Shown here: positions 1 through 6,144 of the stretch, piece after piece
Numbering within the stretch: the stretch's first letter is position 1
How the letters are laid out: each line of letters starts with the position of its first letter
NCBI GenBank assembly: GCA_030628755.1
Contig: DAOVQH010000145.1
Location: forward strand, 1-6,599
From: Candidatus Cloacimonadota bacterium
GTDB lineage: Bacteria; Cloacimonadota; Cloacimonadia; Cloacimonadales; TCS61
DNA: 6,599 bases
Reading direction: 5' to 3'
Program-made: the position numbers and the translations under genes
Notes under the pieces: model-generated
Seen by the model: only the letters and a program-made list of their open reading frames with translations
Databases searched by the model: none
Told to the model about the DNA's origin: nothing

Positions 1-1
1 C

Positions 2-1627
2 TCTCTTATCATCACTGGAATTGATCCCAGTGTTCTTGTTTCTACTCCCACTTTCTCACCACCAGCAGGAACTTATGGAACTACTCAAAGTGTAACTATC
101 AGTTGTGCTACATCTGGAGCTACTATTTACTACACAACAGACGGAACTGATCCTGATGATACTGATTTGGTTTACAGTAGTCCAATAAGTATTTCTTCAT
201 CGCAAACATTAAAAGCTATTGCATATCATATTCTGTGGACCCCAAGCAGTATTGCCTCCGGAGATTACTGGATAATTCCCGATCCAAGTACAATAGATGT
301 AACAAGTGGAAGTATAACTCAAACACAGGTTGGCTTAGATTGGAGTGGTACAAGTCCGGAATTCCGGGTTACTCGTACAACGGGTGGTCCAGCCAGCACA
401 GCAACATCCGGAACACTTGTTTATGAAGGTACTTTAACCAGCACGACCGCATCAGGTTTATCTCAAAACACCACCTATTTCTTTACTGTTTTTGGAAAAG
501 AACGCAGTGTTTCTCAATATTCAAATGGAAATCAATATCTTTGTGCTGTAACCGAAGCGGTATCCGGAGCAACAACTGCAACCGTTCCTGCAGGTCAAAC
601 TGGTGAATTTACTTTTGGGACTACCGGTTCGATTATCGATATTACAACAAATGTATCCTCTGCTGGCACGATAGCTTCACAAAAATTTGATACAGCCCCT
701 TCAGGTAATAACACTATCTCTGGAAGCGCAACTGCTCCTGATTTAACTACTGTAACACCGGATGTTTTTTCAAATGAACGTTATTGGACAGTAACCAGTA
801 ATCTAACAGGAACTAATGCCTTTACTGTATGGTTCGATATAAGTGGACTTACAGGAGTAAATGATCCTGATAAGCTCCTTATCTTAAAACGAGATACAGG
901 AGGTTGGGTAGCTCAAAGCACATCACGTGATGGGGATATGCTTTCTGCAAATATAACCTCTTTCTCTGACTTTGCAATCGGAGCAGATAGTGGTGAAAAC
1001 CCACTTCCTGTAACTCTTTCTTCTTTCTATGCGCTTTATTTAAATGGAATTCCCACCATCTTTTGGACAACTGAGAATGAGGAAGAGAACCAGGGTTGGA
1101 ATATCTATCGTGGAGAAAATGCAGATGCTCTTGAAAATGATGAAACTATTACAATTAATTCTTCATTAATAACCGGAGAAGGAACTACACAGCAAATCAC
1201 GAATTATCAGTATGTGGATGAGAATCCCGTTGTTGCAGGTAACACCTACTGGTACTGGCTGGAAACTGTGGATAATGACAATATTACAGAAATTCATCAA
1301 CCAACTTATCTGACCATTCCCTTTGGCGATCCTCCACCTATTCCAAAATTCTATGGTTTATATCAGAATTATCCGAACCCATTCAATCCCAGCACAGAAA
1401 TATGTTTTATGTTGGAAGAAGACCACTTTGCTGAACTTACTATCTACAACATAAGAGGGAAAAAAATACGAACACTATTCAAGGATAATGTCAACAAAGA
1501 CGAAATGATAAGAGTGCTCTGGGATGGTAAGGATGATAAAGGCAATCCCGTTTATTCAGGAATATATTTGTATAAAATAAAAGCTAGAGGATATACCAGC
1601 ACCAAAAAAATGATCCTCCTAAAATAA
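2..1627 (+). CDS. Secreted multidomain surface protein, C-terminal part, with a type IX-like sorting domain (5' partial)
   Basis: The frame is open from base 2 to the TAA at 1625-1627 (541 visible residues), so the true start lies left of the window; the TTG at 167 is internal. Visible residues ~14-80 match a chitobiase/beta-hexosaminidase C-terminal type repeat (S-G-A-T-I-Y-Y-T-T-D-G-T-D-P, then P-I-S-I-S and T-L-K-A-I-A-Y). Residues ~95-185 look like a fibronectin type III fold. About 185-330 is a beta-rich Thr/Ser-rich stretch I cannot name. Residues ~335-430 start L-P-V-T-L-S-S-F and carry W-N-I-Y-R, a pattern that often precedes sorting domains in FCB proteins. Residues ~450-541 hold N-Y-P-N-P-F-N-P-S-T-E, a FlgD-like Ig fold (L-W-D-G-K-D-D-K-G, Y-S-G-I-Y-L-Y-K) and a basic end K-K-M-I-L-L-K. 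This matches Por/type IX secretion C-terminal domains, implying export and surface attachment or release. No catalytic domain is visible; enzyme or adhesin identity would lie upstream. Confidence 0.88.
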   Translation, partial: SLIITGIDPSVLVSTPTFSPPAGTYGTTQSVTISCATSGATIYYTTDGTDPDDTDLVYSSPISISSSQTLKAIAYHILWTPSSIASGDYWIIPDPSTIDVTSGSITQTQVGLDWSGTSPEFRVTRTTGGPASTATSGTLVYEGTLTSTTASGLSQNTTYFFTVFGKERSVSQYSNGNQYLCAVTEAVSGATTATVPAGQTGEFTFGTTGSIIDITTNVSSAGTIASQKFDTAPSGNNTISGSATAPDLTTVTPDVFSNERYWTVTSNLTGTNAFTVWFDISGLTGVNDPDKLLILKRDTGGWVAQSTSRDGDMLSANITSFSDFAIGADSGENPLPVTLSSFYALYLNGIPTIFWTTENEEENQGWNIYRGENADALENDETITINSSLITGEGTTQQITNYQYVDENPVVAGNTYWYWLETVDNDNITEIHQPTYLTIPFGDPPPIPKFYGLYQNYPNPFNPSTEICFMLEEDHFAELTIYNIRGKKIRTLFKDNVNKDEMIRVLWDGKDDKGNPVYSGIYLYKIKARGYTSTKKMILLK

Positions 1628-1872
1628 TGGCGGATAAATCCTGATTAAATAGTATTCAGCATTCACCAATCAGTTATTAGGCACTTAATTCTAAAATCTT
1701 TACATTTTTTGGCAAAAAATTTTCATCCATCTTTGTGAAGCCTTTATTAATGACTGTTCACGCAGTTTAAATTTTTGCCCAACTTTTTTAGATATATTAT
1801 TTTTCGGTGTTTCTCGGTGTTCTCGGTGGTCAATTCTTTTTGGTTTCGGTTTAGCCGAGTTAGGATAAAGTG
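1628..1872. other. Intergenic spacer downstream of the surface-protein gene
   Basis: No gene is supported here. The stretch is AT-rich and holds the degenerate repeat at 1801-1830. A minus-strand open frame of 76 codons crosses this spacer and the terminator hairpin, but its composition (H-R-E-H-R-E from the repeat) marks it as spurious. Confidence 0.6.
1801..1830. repeat. Degenerate tandem TCTCGGTGT-type short repeat
   Basis: Three imperfect 9-10 bp units (TTTCGGTGT, TCTCGGTGT, TCTCGGTGGT) follow each other. Read on the minus strand they give the H-R-E-H-R-E peptide typical of spurious frames. From memory, similar sequences recur between genes in many environmental bacteria; a copy count in this genome is needed to show it is interspersed here. 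Confidence 0.5.
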
Positions 1873-1909
1873 AAAAGCCCCGTCCGGCAGCTGCCGGATC
1901 GGGGCTTTT
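1873..1909. terminator. Bidirectional hairpin terminator between convergent units
   Basis: AAAAGCCCCG (1873-1882) pairs with CGGGGCTTTT (1900-1909), and CCGGCAG pairs with CTGCCGG (1884-1897), with a small internal bulge. The result is a very stable stem flanked by A on the left and T on the right, so each strand reads stem then U-run. It lies ~245 bp after the surface-protein stop (+) and ~165 bp after the kdsB stop (-), a sensible position to end both converging transcripts. Confidence 0.85.
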
Positions 1910-2072
1910 ATTATCTACTAAATAGTACACTTACTGCTGGTTCAACCAGTACTGTGTCCAGATTGCAACGGATGAATGAACCAGAACAATAAATTCCCAT
2001 CCCCGATTACTCGAAGACAAGCTTTTTGGGGACCGACATTTTCTTCGTGTTTTTTCGCCTGCCCCGTAAGGA
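1910..2072. other. Intergenic spacer downstream of kdsB, with one small inverted repeat
   Basis: No gene is supported. CTGGTT-C-AACCAG at 1937-1949 is a short perfect inverted repeat without a T-tract. The rest (1950-2072) has no recognisable motif. Confidence 0.5.
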
Positions 2073-2876
2073 TTATTTCATAGAGATCGACTGTATCGGG
2101 GTGTTCTTAGTGGCTATATTAAGCAGTTTCTTCGCTCTCTCCAGATCTTCAGGAGTATTAATATCAATGCCTACATAATCGGTTTCTACCATTTTTATCC
2201 TGATGCCATTTTCTAATAGCCTGAGTTGTTCCAGTTTCTCCATCTGTTCCAATTTGCTTACAGGTAATTCTACAAATTTCATTAGTGTTTCCTTTCGAAA
2301 AGCATACACACCAATATGTTTGAAATATTCGGGTTGCGGGGTGCGGGGTGCGGGGTGCGGGGTGCGGGGTGCAGGTTTTGTAACAAAGTTAAAAGGAATT
2401 AATGAACGCGAGAAATAAAGAGCAAAGTTATCCTTATCGCATACAACTTTCACAATATTTGGATTTTCAAAATCTTTCCTAAGCTTGTGCATCAAAGAAG
2501 CTACTTCTATTGTAGGGTCATTAAAAACATCTATTAATTTTTTTAATGGTTCATCTGTAATGAAAGGTTCGTCGCCCTGTATATTTACCACGATTTCAAC
2601 ATCTTGATAATATGGCAATTTTCTGCAAACTTCAGCTATTCTATCCGTTCCACTTTTATGCTGTTTACCGGTCAAAGTAACTTTACCATCAAAGCTTTCA
2701 ACAGCTTCAAAAATACGTTGGTCATCAGTACCAACAATTACATCATCAAATAAACCACTGCTCAATGCACGTTCATAAACATGCTGGATAATATATTTTG
2801 TTCCCAATTTTACCAGAGGCTTTCCGGGAAATCTTGTTGATTCATAACGTGCGGGAATAATTGCGATTACTTTCAT
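2073..2876 (-). CDS. kdsB: 3-deoxy-manno-octulosonate cytidylyltransferase (CMP-KDO synthetase)
   Basis: KdsB joins CTP and KDO to give CMP-KDO and pyrophosphate in the cytoplasm, activating KDO for attachment to lipid A. The 267-residue product shows the family signatures in order: I-P-A-R-Y-E-S-T-R-F-P-G-K-P-L (residues 7-21, nucleotide-binding loop), G-T-D-D (49-52), S-G-T-D-R-I-A-E (75-82), V-N-I-Q-G-D-E-P-F (97-105), Y-F-S-R-S-L-I-P (154-161), H-I-G-V-Y-A-F-R (187-194), L-E-Q-L-R-L-L-E-N-G (215-224) and G-I-D-I-N-T-P-E-D-L-E (236-246). It is somewhat longer than the usual ~245-250 residues because residues 168-181 are encoded by a 7-bp tandem array (see repeat). That insertion falls in the variable loop between the S-R-x-x-I-P and H-I-G-V-Y motifs, so the enzyme is probably still active. 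AAGGAA sits just upstream of the ATG. It is the last gene of the mnmG-lipoprotein-kdsB run, 9 bp after the lipoprotein stop. Confidence 0.96.
   Translation of the reverse strand: MKVIAIIPARYESTRFPGKPLVKLGTKYIIQHVYERALSSGLFDDVIVGTDDQRIFEAVESFDGKVTLTGKQHKSGTDRIAEVCRKLPYYQDVEIVVNIQGDEPFITDEPLKKLIDVFNDPTIEVASLMHKLRKDFENPNIVKVVCDKDNFALYFSRSLIPFNFVTKPAPRTPHPAPRTPQPEYFKHIGVYAFRKETLMKFVELPVSKLEQMEKLEQLRLLENGIRIKMVETDYVGIDINTPEDLERAKKLLNIATKNTPIQSISMK
2334..2375 (-). repeat. 7-bp tandem repeat array (six units) inside kdsB
   Basis: On the + strand the unit is GTGCGGG: four perfect copies at 2341-2368, flanked by one-mismatch copies TTGCGGG (2334-2340) and GTGCAGG (2369-2375). Six units equal 42 bp or 14 codons, encoding kdsB residues 168-181 as two 7-residue repeats (P-A-P-R-T-P-H and P-A-P-R-T-P-Q). 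Its high G+C contrasts sharply with the AT-rich gene around it. Because 7 is not a multiple of 3, only changes of three units keep the frame. Confidence 0.97.
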
Positions 2877-2885
2877 TTTATTTCC

Positions 2886-3671
2886 TTATTTTATCATTAC
2901 CAACTCAAGATATACTTTATAACTGCGCAGATTATCTCGTAGTTCGGAAGAAATGAAACCTCTGGTGATTTTCATTTTAAGAAGCTTTTTCCTGGTTTCA
3001 AGAGCAATAGATTTCTTAATCTCCTCATCTTTACTGATAAGAGCAGACTGGACTTCTTTTTCCAGGTATTTTGCAATTTCCAATCTGGCATTTTCAGCTG
3101 CATTTTCCCAGGCAGAAACCAGGTTAGATGAACTCGAATGGACATAACTAATAATCTTATTTGATTCAACTACGATCTTATCCCCTTCATACCATTGAGG
3201 GAAATTACTAACATATTTTTTTCTATAAGATGCTGGAATATTTGTTTTCATTTCTGAGAAAAGTGCAATATAGAAATCACACAAAAATGTTTCATCAACC
3301 AGTTGCAGGGATTCGTATATTCGTTTTGTTTCTTCAGGAGAAGCGCTTACATTTAGTTTAAATACTGCTTTCCCTTCCCTAAGAATCTCTTCTGTGGTTA
3401 GGGAAGCAAACTTATCAATCGAATAAGAAGCAGTATTTCTACTCTTTACAACAGCAGCCATTTGTTTTGCTGAGTCTTTCATTTTATCAAATTCAAAGCT
3501 TTTCCGGGAAATTCCTATTATAAAATCACCTTCAGTTGGTAATTCATAAACCCAGGCAGGAAGCTGAGTAGTTTCAATTTTGTGAATGGTTTCACTTTTC
3601 CAATGTTCTCTCTGCTGGGAAGCACAACCAAACAGAAGTATTACAATTAAAAATATTACTATCTTTTTCAT
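2886..3671 (-). CDS. LPP20-like lipoprotein
   Basis: The 261-residue product starts with a lipoprotein signal peptide: M-K-K, a hydrophobic run, then lipobox L-F-G-C with Cys16 as the acylated residue. Ala17 follows, so by the E. coli +2 rule it would go to the outer membrane. The mature part has P-A-W-V-Y-E-L-P (38-45), F-I-I-G-I-S (50-55) and an A-K-Q-M-A-A-V-V helix (68-75), the layout of LPP20-family lipoproteins. A second, similar helical segment (A-W-E-N-A-A-E-N-A-R-L-E-I-A, ~183-196) suggests two related domains. Its molecular function is unknown. The ATG overlaps the mnmG TGA by four bases (ATGA), and its ribosome site GAAGGA lies within the last mnmG codons, so translational coupling is likely. 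The family call is from motif layout only; the lipoprotein call is firmer. Confidence 0.8.
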   Translation of the reverse strand: MKKIVIFLIVILLFGCASQQREHWKSETIHKIETTQLPAWVYELPTEGDFIIGISRKSFEFDKMKDSAKQMAAVVKSRNTASYSIDKFASLTTEEILREGKAVFKLNVSASPEETKRIYESLQLVDETFLCDFYIALFSEMKTNIPASYRKKYVSNFPQWYEGDKIVVESNKIISYVHSSSSNLVSAWENAAENARLEIAKYLEKEVQSALISKDEEIKKSIALETRKKLLKMKITRGFISSELRDNLRSYKVYLELVMIK

Positions 3672-5521
3672 TTTCCTTCTCTATACAATTTATTTTTTTT
3701 AAGATAAATCATCAACCCCGTAATATCGGTTTGTTTAACTCCGGAAATCCTGGAAGCCTGCCCCAAAGAGGTTGGTTTAATTTTATTTAATTTCTCCCGG
3801 GCTTCATAAGCAATAGTTTCGATTTTCATATACTCAATATCGGTAGGTATATTTGTGTGTTCCATTTTCTCGAATTTATCAATCTCCGCCAGTTGACGTT
3901 TAAGATACCCTTCATATTTTATTTCAAGTGAAATTCTACTTTTTATATCTTCGGTAATATCGGGGGGAATTTTATACCCGAATTTTTGCAGGTCATCAAA
4001 ATGAATTTTGGGACGTTTCAGAATATTCACCAATCTTGTTGGTTCTCTTATTTCTTCACTTTTTTTGGAATTATGAGTCTTAAGATAATGTAGTACTCTA
4101 TCATGTATCTTTTTCATTTCCTGAAATTTCTGCCAGCGTACATCCTCAACCAATCCCAGCTTATAACCCAAAGGCATTAATCTTTCATCTGCGTTATCCT
4201 GACGTAGATACAGACGATATTCTGCACGAGAAGTAAACAAGCGGTAAGGCTCGGTGGTGCCTTTTGTAACCAGATCATCTATTAAAACTCCAATATACGA
4301 TTGAGAACGATCAAAGATAACAGGCTCCTTTTTATCAATAGCCAGTACTGCATTGATTCCTGCAGCAATTCCCTGGGCTCCAGCTTCTTCATAACCGGAA
4401 GTACCATTTATCTGCCCTGCCAGATATAATCCGGAAATTTTCTTTGTTTCCATGGTAGCTTTAATTTCATCGGGAATAATATAATCGTATTCGATAGCAT
4501 ATCCATAACGAATTATAGATGCATTTTCCAGACCGGGAATTGAATGTACAATTTCCTTTTGAACATCAGGTGGCAGGCTGTTGGAAATCCCGTTCACATA
4601 TGCTTCATGAGTATCTTTCCCTTCAGGTTCGATAAATACCTGATGACGTTCTTTCTTTTTGAATTTCACAACTTTATCTTCAATGGAAGGACAATATCTG
4701 GGACCTACTCCACTAATATACCCTCCATATAGAGCTGATTTATCCAAATTGGATCTGATGATCTCATGGGTTTTGGAAGTTGTAAAGGTAAGATAACAAC
4801 TTACAAGATTATATAATTTTATATCTCGATAAAAAGAAAACCCCTGGGGATTTTTGTCACCCTGTTGTTCTTCTACTTTATTCATGTTCACAGTTCGCAG
4901 GTCTACTCTTGGTGGTGTTCCTGTCTTGAATCTTGCCAGATTAAGACCGGCACTGATGAGTGATTCGGAAAGTTTGTTAGACGCAGGTTCACCTGCCCTA
5001 CCCGAGCTGTAACTTACATTTCCAACGTGAACTTTACCCCGCAAAAATGTCCCATTTGCCAGAATGACCTTTGAAGCAAAATATTCTTCCCCCAGATTCG
5101 ATTTAACTCCGAGGACACACAATCTATCCTGGGAAAGTATTATCTCATCGATCATTGATTCTTTAATTTCCAAATTATCCTGTGATTCCAAAGTATAACG
5201 CATTACTATTGAATATTGAGTCCGGTCGTTTTGTGAACGTGGTGCCCACACAGCAGGACCTTTTTTCTTGTTCAGCATTCTGAATTGGATTCCCGTAAGA
5301 TCAGCAGCTCTGCCAATTTCCCCGCCCAGCACATCAAGTTCCCTGGCAAGATGACCTTTGGCAGGTCCTCCCATTGATGGATTGCAGCTCATTCTCCCGA
5401 CTGTTTCAATCTTGATGACAAAAATGAGAACTCTAGCTCCCATCTTGGCTGCAGCAAGAGCAGCTTCAATTCCAGCATGTCCGGCTCCGACAACTATTAC
5501 ATCATACTTATCGTTTCTCAT
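3668..5521 (-). CDS. mnmG: tRNA uridine-5-carboxymethylaminomethyl(34) synthesis enzyme MnmG (GidA)
   Basis: MnmG is the FAD-dependent partner of the GTPase MnmE. Together they add the carboxymethylaminomethyl group to U34 of tRNAs reading split codon boxes, in the cytoplasm. The 617-residue product has normal family length. The FAD-binding loop is V-G-A-G-H-A-G-I-E-A-A (11-21). M-S-C-N-P-S-M-G-G-P-A-K-G-H-L (44-58) and G-P-R-Y-C-P-S-I-E-D-K (273-283) carry the two conserved cysteines, Cys46 and Cys277 (compare E. coli 47 and 277). Also present are Y-S-S-G-R-A-G-E-P-A (171-180), L-A-R-F-K-T-G-T-P-P-R (195-205), A-G-Q-I-N-G-T-S-G-Y-E-E-A (368-380), T-S-R-A-E-Y-R-L (430-437) and the C-terminal E-G-Y-L-K-R-Q (537-543) and S-R-I-S-G-V (590-595) regions used for MnmE/tRNA contact. 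The ATG at 5521 has a weak AGAAAG site 7 nt upstream. It is the first gene of the minus-strand run. Confidence 0.98.
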   Translation of the reverse strand: MRNDKYDVIVVGAGHAGIEAALAAAKMGARVLIFVIKIETVGRMSCNPSMGGPAKGHLARELDVLGGEIGRAADLTGIQFRMLNKKKGPAVWAPRSQNDRTQYSIVMRYTLESQDNLEIKESMIDEIILSQDRLCVLGVKSNLGEEYFASKVILANGTFLRGKVHVGNVSYSSGRAGEPASNKLSESLISAGLNLARFKTGTPPRVDLRTVNMNKVEEQQGDKNPQGFSFYRDIKLYNLVSCYLTFTTSKTHEIIRSNLDKSALYGGYISGVGPRYCPSIEDKVVKFKKKERHQVFIEPEGKDTHEAYVNGISNSLPPDVQKEIVHSIPGLENASIIRYGYAIEYDYIIPDEIKATMETKKISGLYLAGQINGTSGYEEAGAQGIAAGINAVLAIDKKEPVIFDRSQSYIGVLIDDLVTKGTTEPYRLFTSRAEYRLYLRQDNADERLMPLGYKLGLVEDVRWQKFQEMKKIHDRVLHYLKTHNSKKSEEIREPTRLVNILKRPKIHFDDLQKFGYKIPPDITEDIKSRISLEIKYEGYLKRQLAEIDKFEKMEHTNIPTDIEYMKIETIAYEAREKLNKIKPTSLGQASRISGVKQTDITGLMIYLKKNKLYREGK

Positions 5522-5535
5522 AATTTTATTCTTTC

Positions 5536-5553
5536 TATGATTTATAAATCATA
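5536..5553. promoter_or_regulatory. 18-bp perfect palindrome upstream of mnmG, possible operator
   Basis: TATGATTTATAAATCATA is identical to its reverse complement. It ends 14 nt before the mnmG start codon and overlaps the expected -10/transcription start region. A dimeric regulator could bind there, but the AT-rich context makes chance a real possibility. Confidence 0.4.
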
Positions 5554-5573
5554 ATCTGAGCAATAAGTGTCAA
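5545..5573 (-). promoter_or_regulatory. Candidate sigma70-like promoter for the mnmG operon
   Basis: A perfect TTGACA lies at 5568-5573 on the minus strand. With 17-bp spacing the -10 would be GATTTA, a poor match; TATGAT is closer to consensus but the spacing is only 14 bp. The perfect -35 and its position ~50 bp before the start codon are the only support, and the promoter consensus of this organism is unknown. Confidence 0.35.
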
Positions 5574-5706
5574 GACAGTTAATTTTTGGTTTGAAAAACA
5601 GATGTAAAGAAAAGTTTAGGAACGCTGATTATTTAATATTTTAAAGGATAAAAAAATTATAAAAAAGAAGTAGTTATTTGCTTTTATTCCGGATATTATT
5701 GCTTTT

Positions 5707-5934
5707 ATGATAGCAATGTTCGTCCTTATTCTATTTTTGATAAAAAATTTATGGTCATGGACTATTCCCGATATTTTCCCCGGTGCTGTTGAGCAAGGAC
5801 TTATTGTAGATGAAGTTTCATAGATGACATCTTTCAAACCTGCACTTTTCGCTGCTGTTTTATTCGGTATTGCGAAAGTTTCCATTAAATATGAAAGGAA
5901 AAGGGATCTGCAAAATAGAAGCGGAAACCGCTGA
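5707..5934 (+). pseudogene. Small two-helix membrane protein frame interrupted by an in-frame TAG
   Basis: From ATG 5707 (or ATG 5716) the frame encodes a hydrophobic helix (M-F-V-L-I-L-F-L-I-K-N-L-W), then W-S-W-T-I-P-D-I-F-P-G-A-V-E-Q-G-L-I-V-D-E-V-S, then TAG at 5821-5823. The same frame continues at ATG 5824 with M-T-S-F-K-P-A-L-F-A-A-V-L-F-G-I-A-K-V (a second helix), a basic K-Y-E-R-K-R-D tail, and TGA at 5932-5934. Read through, it is ~75 codons with a coherent helix - PDxFPGAV loop - helix - basic tail layout, so the TAG probably replaced a sense codon (TGG Trp is one base away). I do not recognise a named family. No good ribosome site precedes either ATG, and the 3' end runs into a hairpin, which favours a decayed gene. 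Two separate tiny genes, or stop readthrough, are alternatives. Confidence 0.4.
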
Positions 5935-5941
5935 AGCGGTT
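5926..5941. repeat. Inverted repeat A
   Basis: AACCGCT-GA-AGCGGTT is a perfect 7-bp-arm hairpin. A further AGCGG at 5920-5924 can pair with the same CCGCT (5928-5932), so two alternative hairpins compete. It contains the TGA closing the membrane-protein frame. Confidence 0.75.
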
Positions 5942-5944
5942 ATT

Positions 5945-6048
5945 TTATGGTTTGTGTAATTTTTTAACCCACAGTTAAAACTGTGGGTTAATGCTATAAT
6001 ACGTATTGAATTAACCCACAACTTTAGTTGTGGGTCACAAAACCATAA
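5945..6048. repeat. Nested palindromic element with two AACCCACA hairpins
   Basis: Outer arms TTATGGTTTGTG (5945-5956) and CACAAAACCATAA (6036-6048) are complementary apart from one extra base. Inside are two hairpins. Hairpin B is TAACCCACAGTT-AA-AACTGTGGGTTA (5965-5990, perfect 12-bp arms). Hairpin C is ACCCACAACT-TT-AGTTGTGGGT (6014-6035, perfect 10-bp arms). A perfect 10-bp palindrome, AATACGTATT (5998-6007), lies near the centre. Small paired hairpins of this form resemble REP elements or the subterminal hairpins of IS200/IS605-type elements, but no transposase is in the window, so this may be a non-autonomous or remnant copy. Confidence 0.75.
5992..6000 (+). promoter_or_regulatory. Extended -10 promoter motif between hairpins B and C
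   Basis: TGCTATAAT is a perfect extended -10 (TGnTATAAT). No -35 match is seen at 16-18 bp upstream, where the right arm of hairpin B lies. It would drive rightward transcription toward the proS fragment. In AT-rich DNA such a motif can arise by chance. Confidence 0.3.
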
Positions 6049-6055
6049 CCAAAAG

Positions 6056-6090
6056 AAAATTTCAACCATTTCAATGGTTTCTGAAATTTT
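6056..6090. repeat. Inverted repeat D
   Basis: AAAATTTC (6056-6063) pairs with GAAATTTT (6083-6090), and AACCATT (6064-6070) with AATGGTT (6073-6079). A 3-nt bulge lies on the right arm and TC at the centre. It has no T-tract typical of a terminator beyond its own arm, and it lies only 8 bp from the palindromic element to its left, so it is probably part of the same repeat cluster. Confidence 0.7.
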
Positions 6091-6127
6091 CCTTAATTTT
6101 GCAGAACTCATTATGAAAGGAAAAATT

Positions 6128-6133
6128 AGGAGA
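6128..6133 (+). promoter_or_regulatory. Ribosome binding site of the proS fragment
   Basis: AGGAGA lies 11 nt before ATG 6145. It is the strongest Shine-Dalgarno match in the right-hand kilobase and supports ATG 6145 as a genuine ancestral start. Confidence 0.6.
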
Positions 6134-6144
6134 AAATAGATTTT

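Noticed and set aside
167..1627. TTG at 167 as the start of the surface-protein gene
   Set aside because: The same frame is open and in-domain (Y-Y-T-T-D-G-T-D-P) from base 2, so TTG 167 is an internal codon of a gene that begins outside the window.
1700..1930. 76-codon minus-strand frame
   Set aside because: It spans the strong terminator hairpin and the TCTCGGTGT repeat, has no ribosome site or domain, and looks like low-complexity artefact.
1937..1949. CTGGTT-C-AACCAG as the kdsB terminator
   Set aside because: The stem is short with a one-base centre and no T-tract on either side; the hairpin at 1873-1909 is far stronger.
2334..2375. CRISPR-like or intergenic repeat interpretation of the G-rich array
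   Set aside because: Units are 7 bp with no spacers and lie in frame within kdsB, so this is a simple tandem repeat.
2203..2418. 71-codon plus-strand frame opposite kdsB
   Set aside because: It is antisense to a clear kdsB and is kept open by the 7-bp array (C-G-V-R-G-A-G repeats).
5616..5885. 89-codon minus-strand frame
   Set aside because: It is the reverse of the membrane-protein frame, starts within it, and shows no motif. The plus-strand reading is more protein-like despite the TAG.
5926..6090. A tRNA or structured small RNA gene in the hairpin cluster
   Set aside because: No cloverleaf, anticodon arm or T-loop consensus is visible; the hairpins are separate perfect palindromes typical of repeats.
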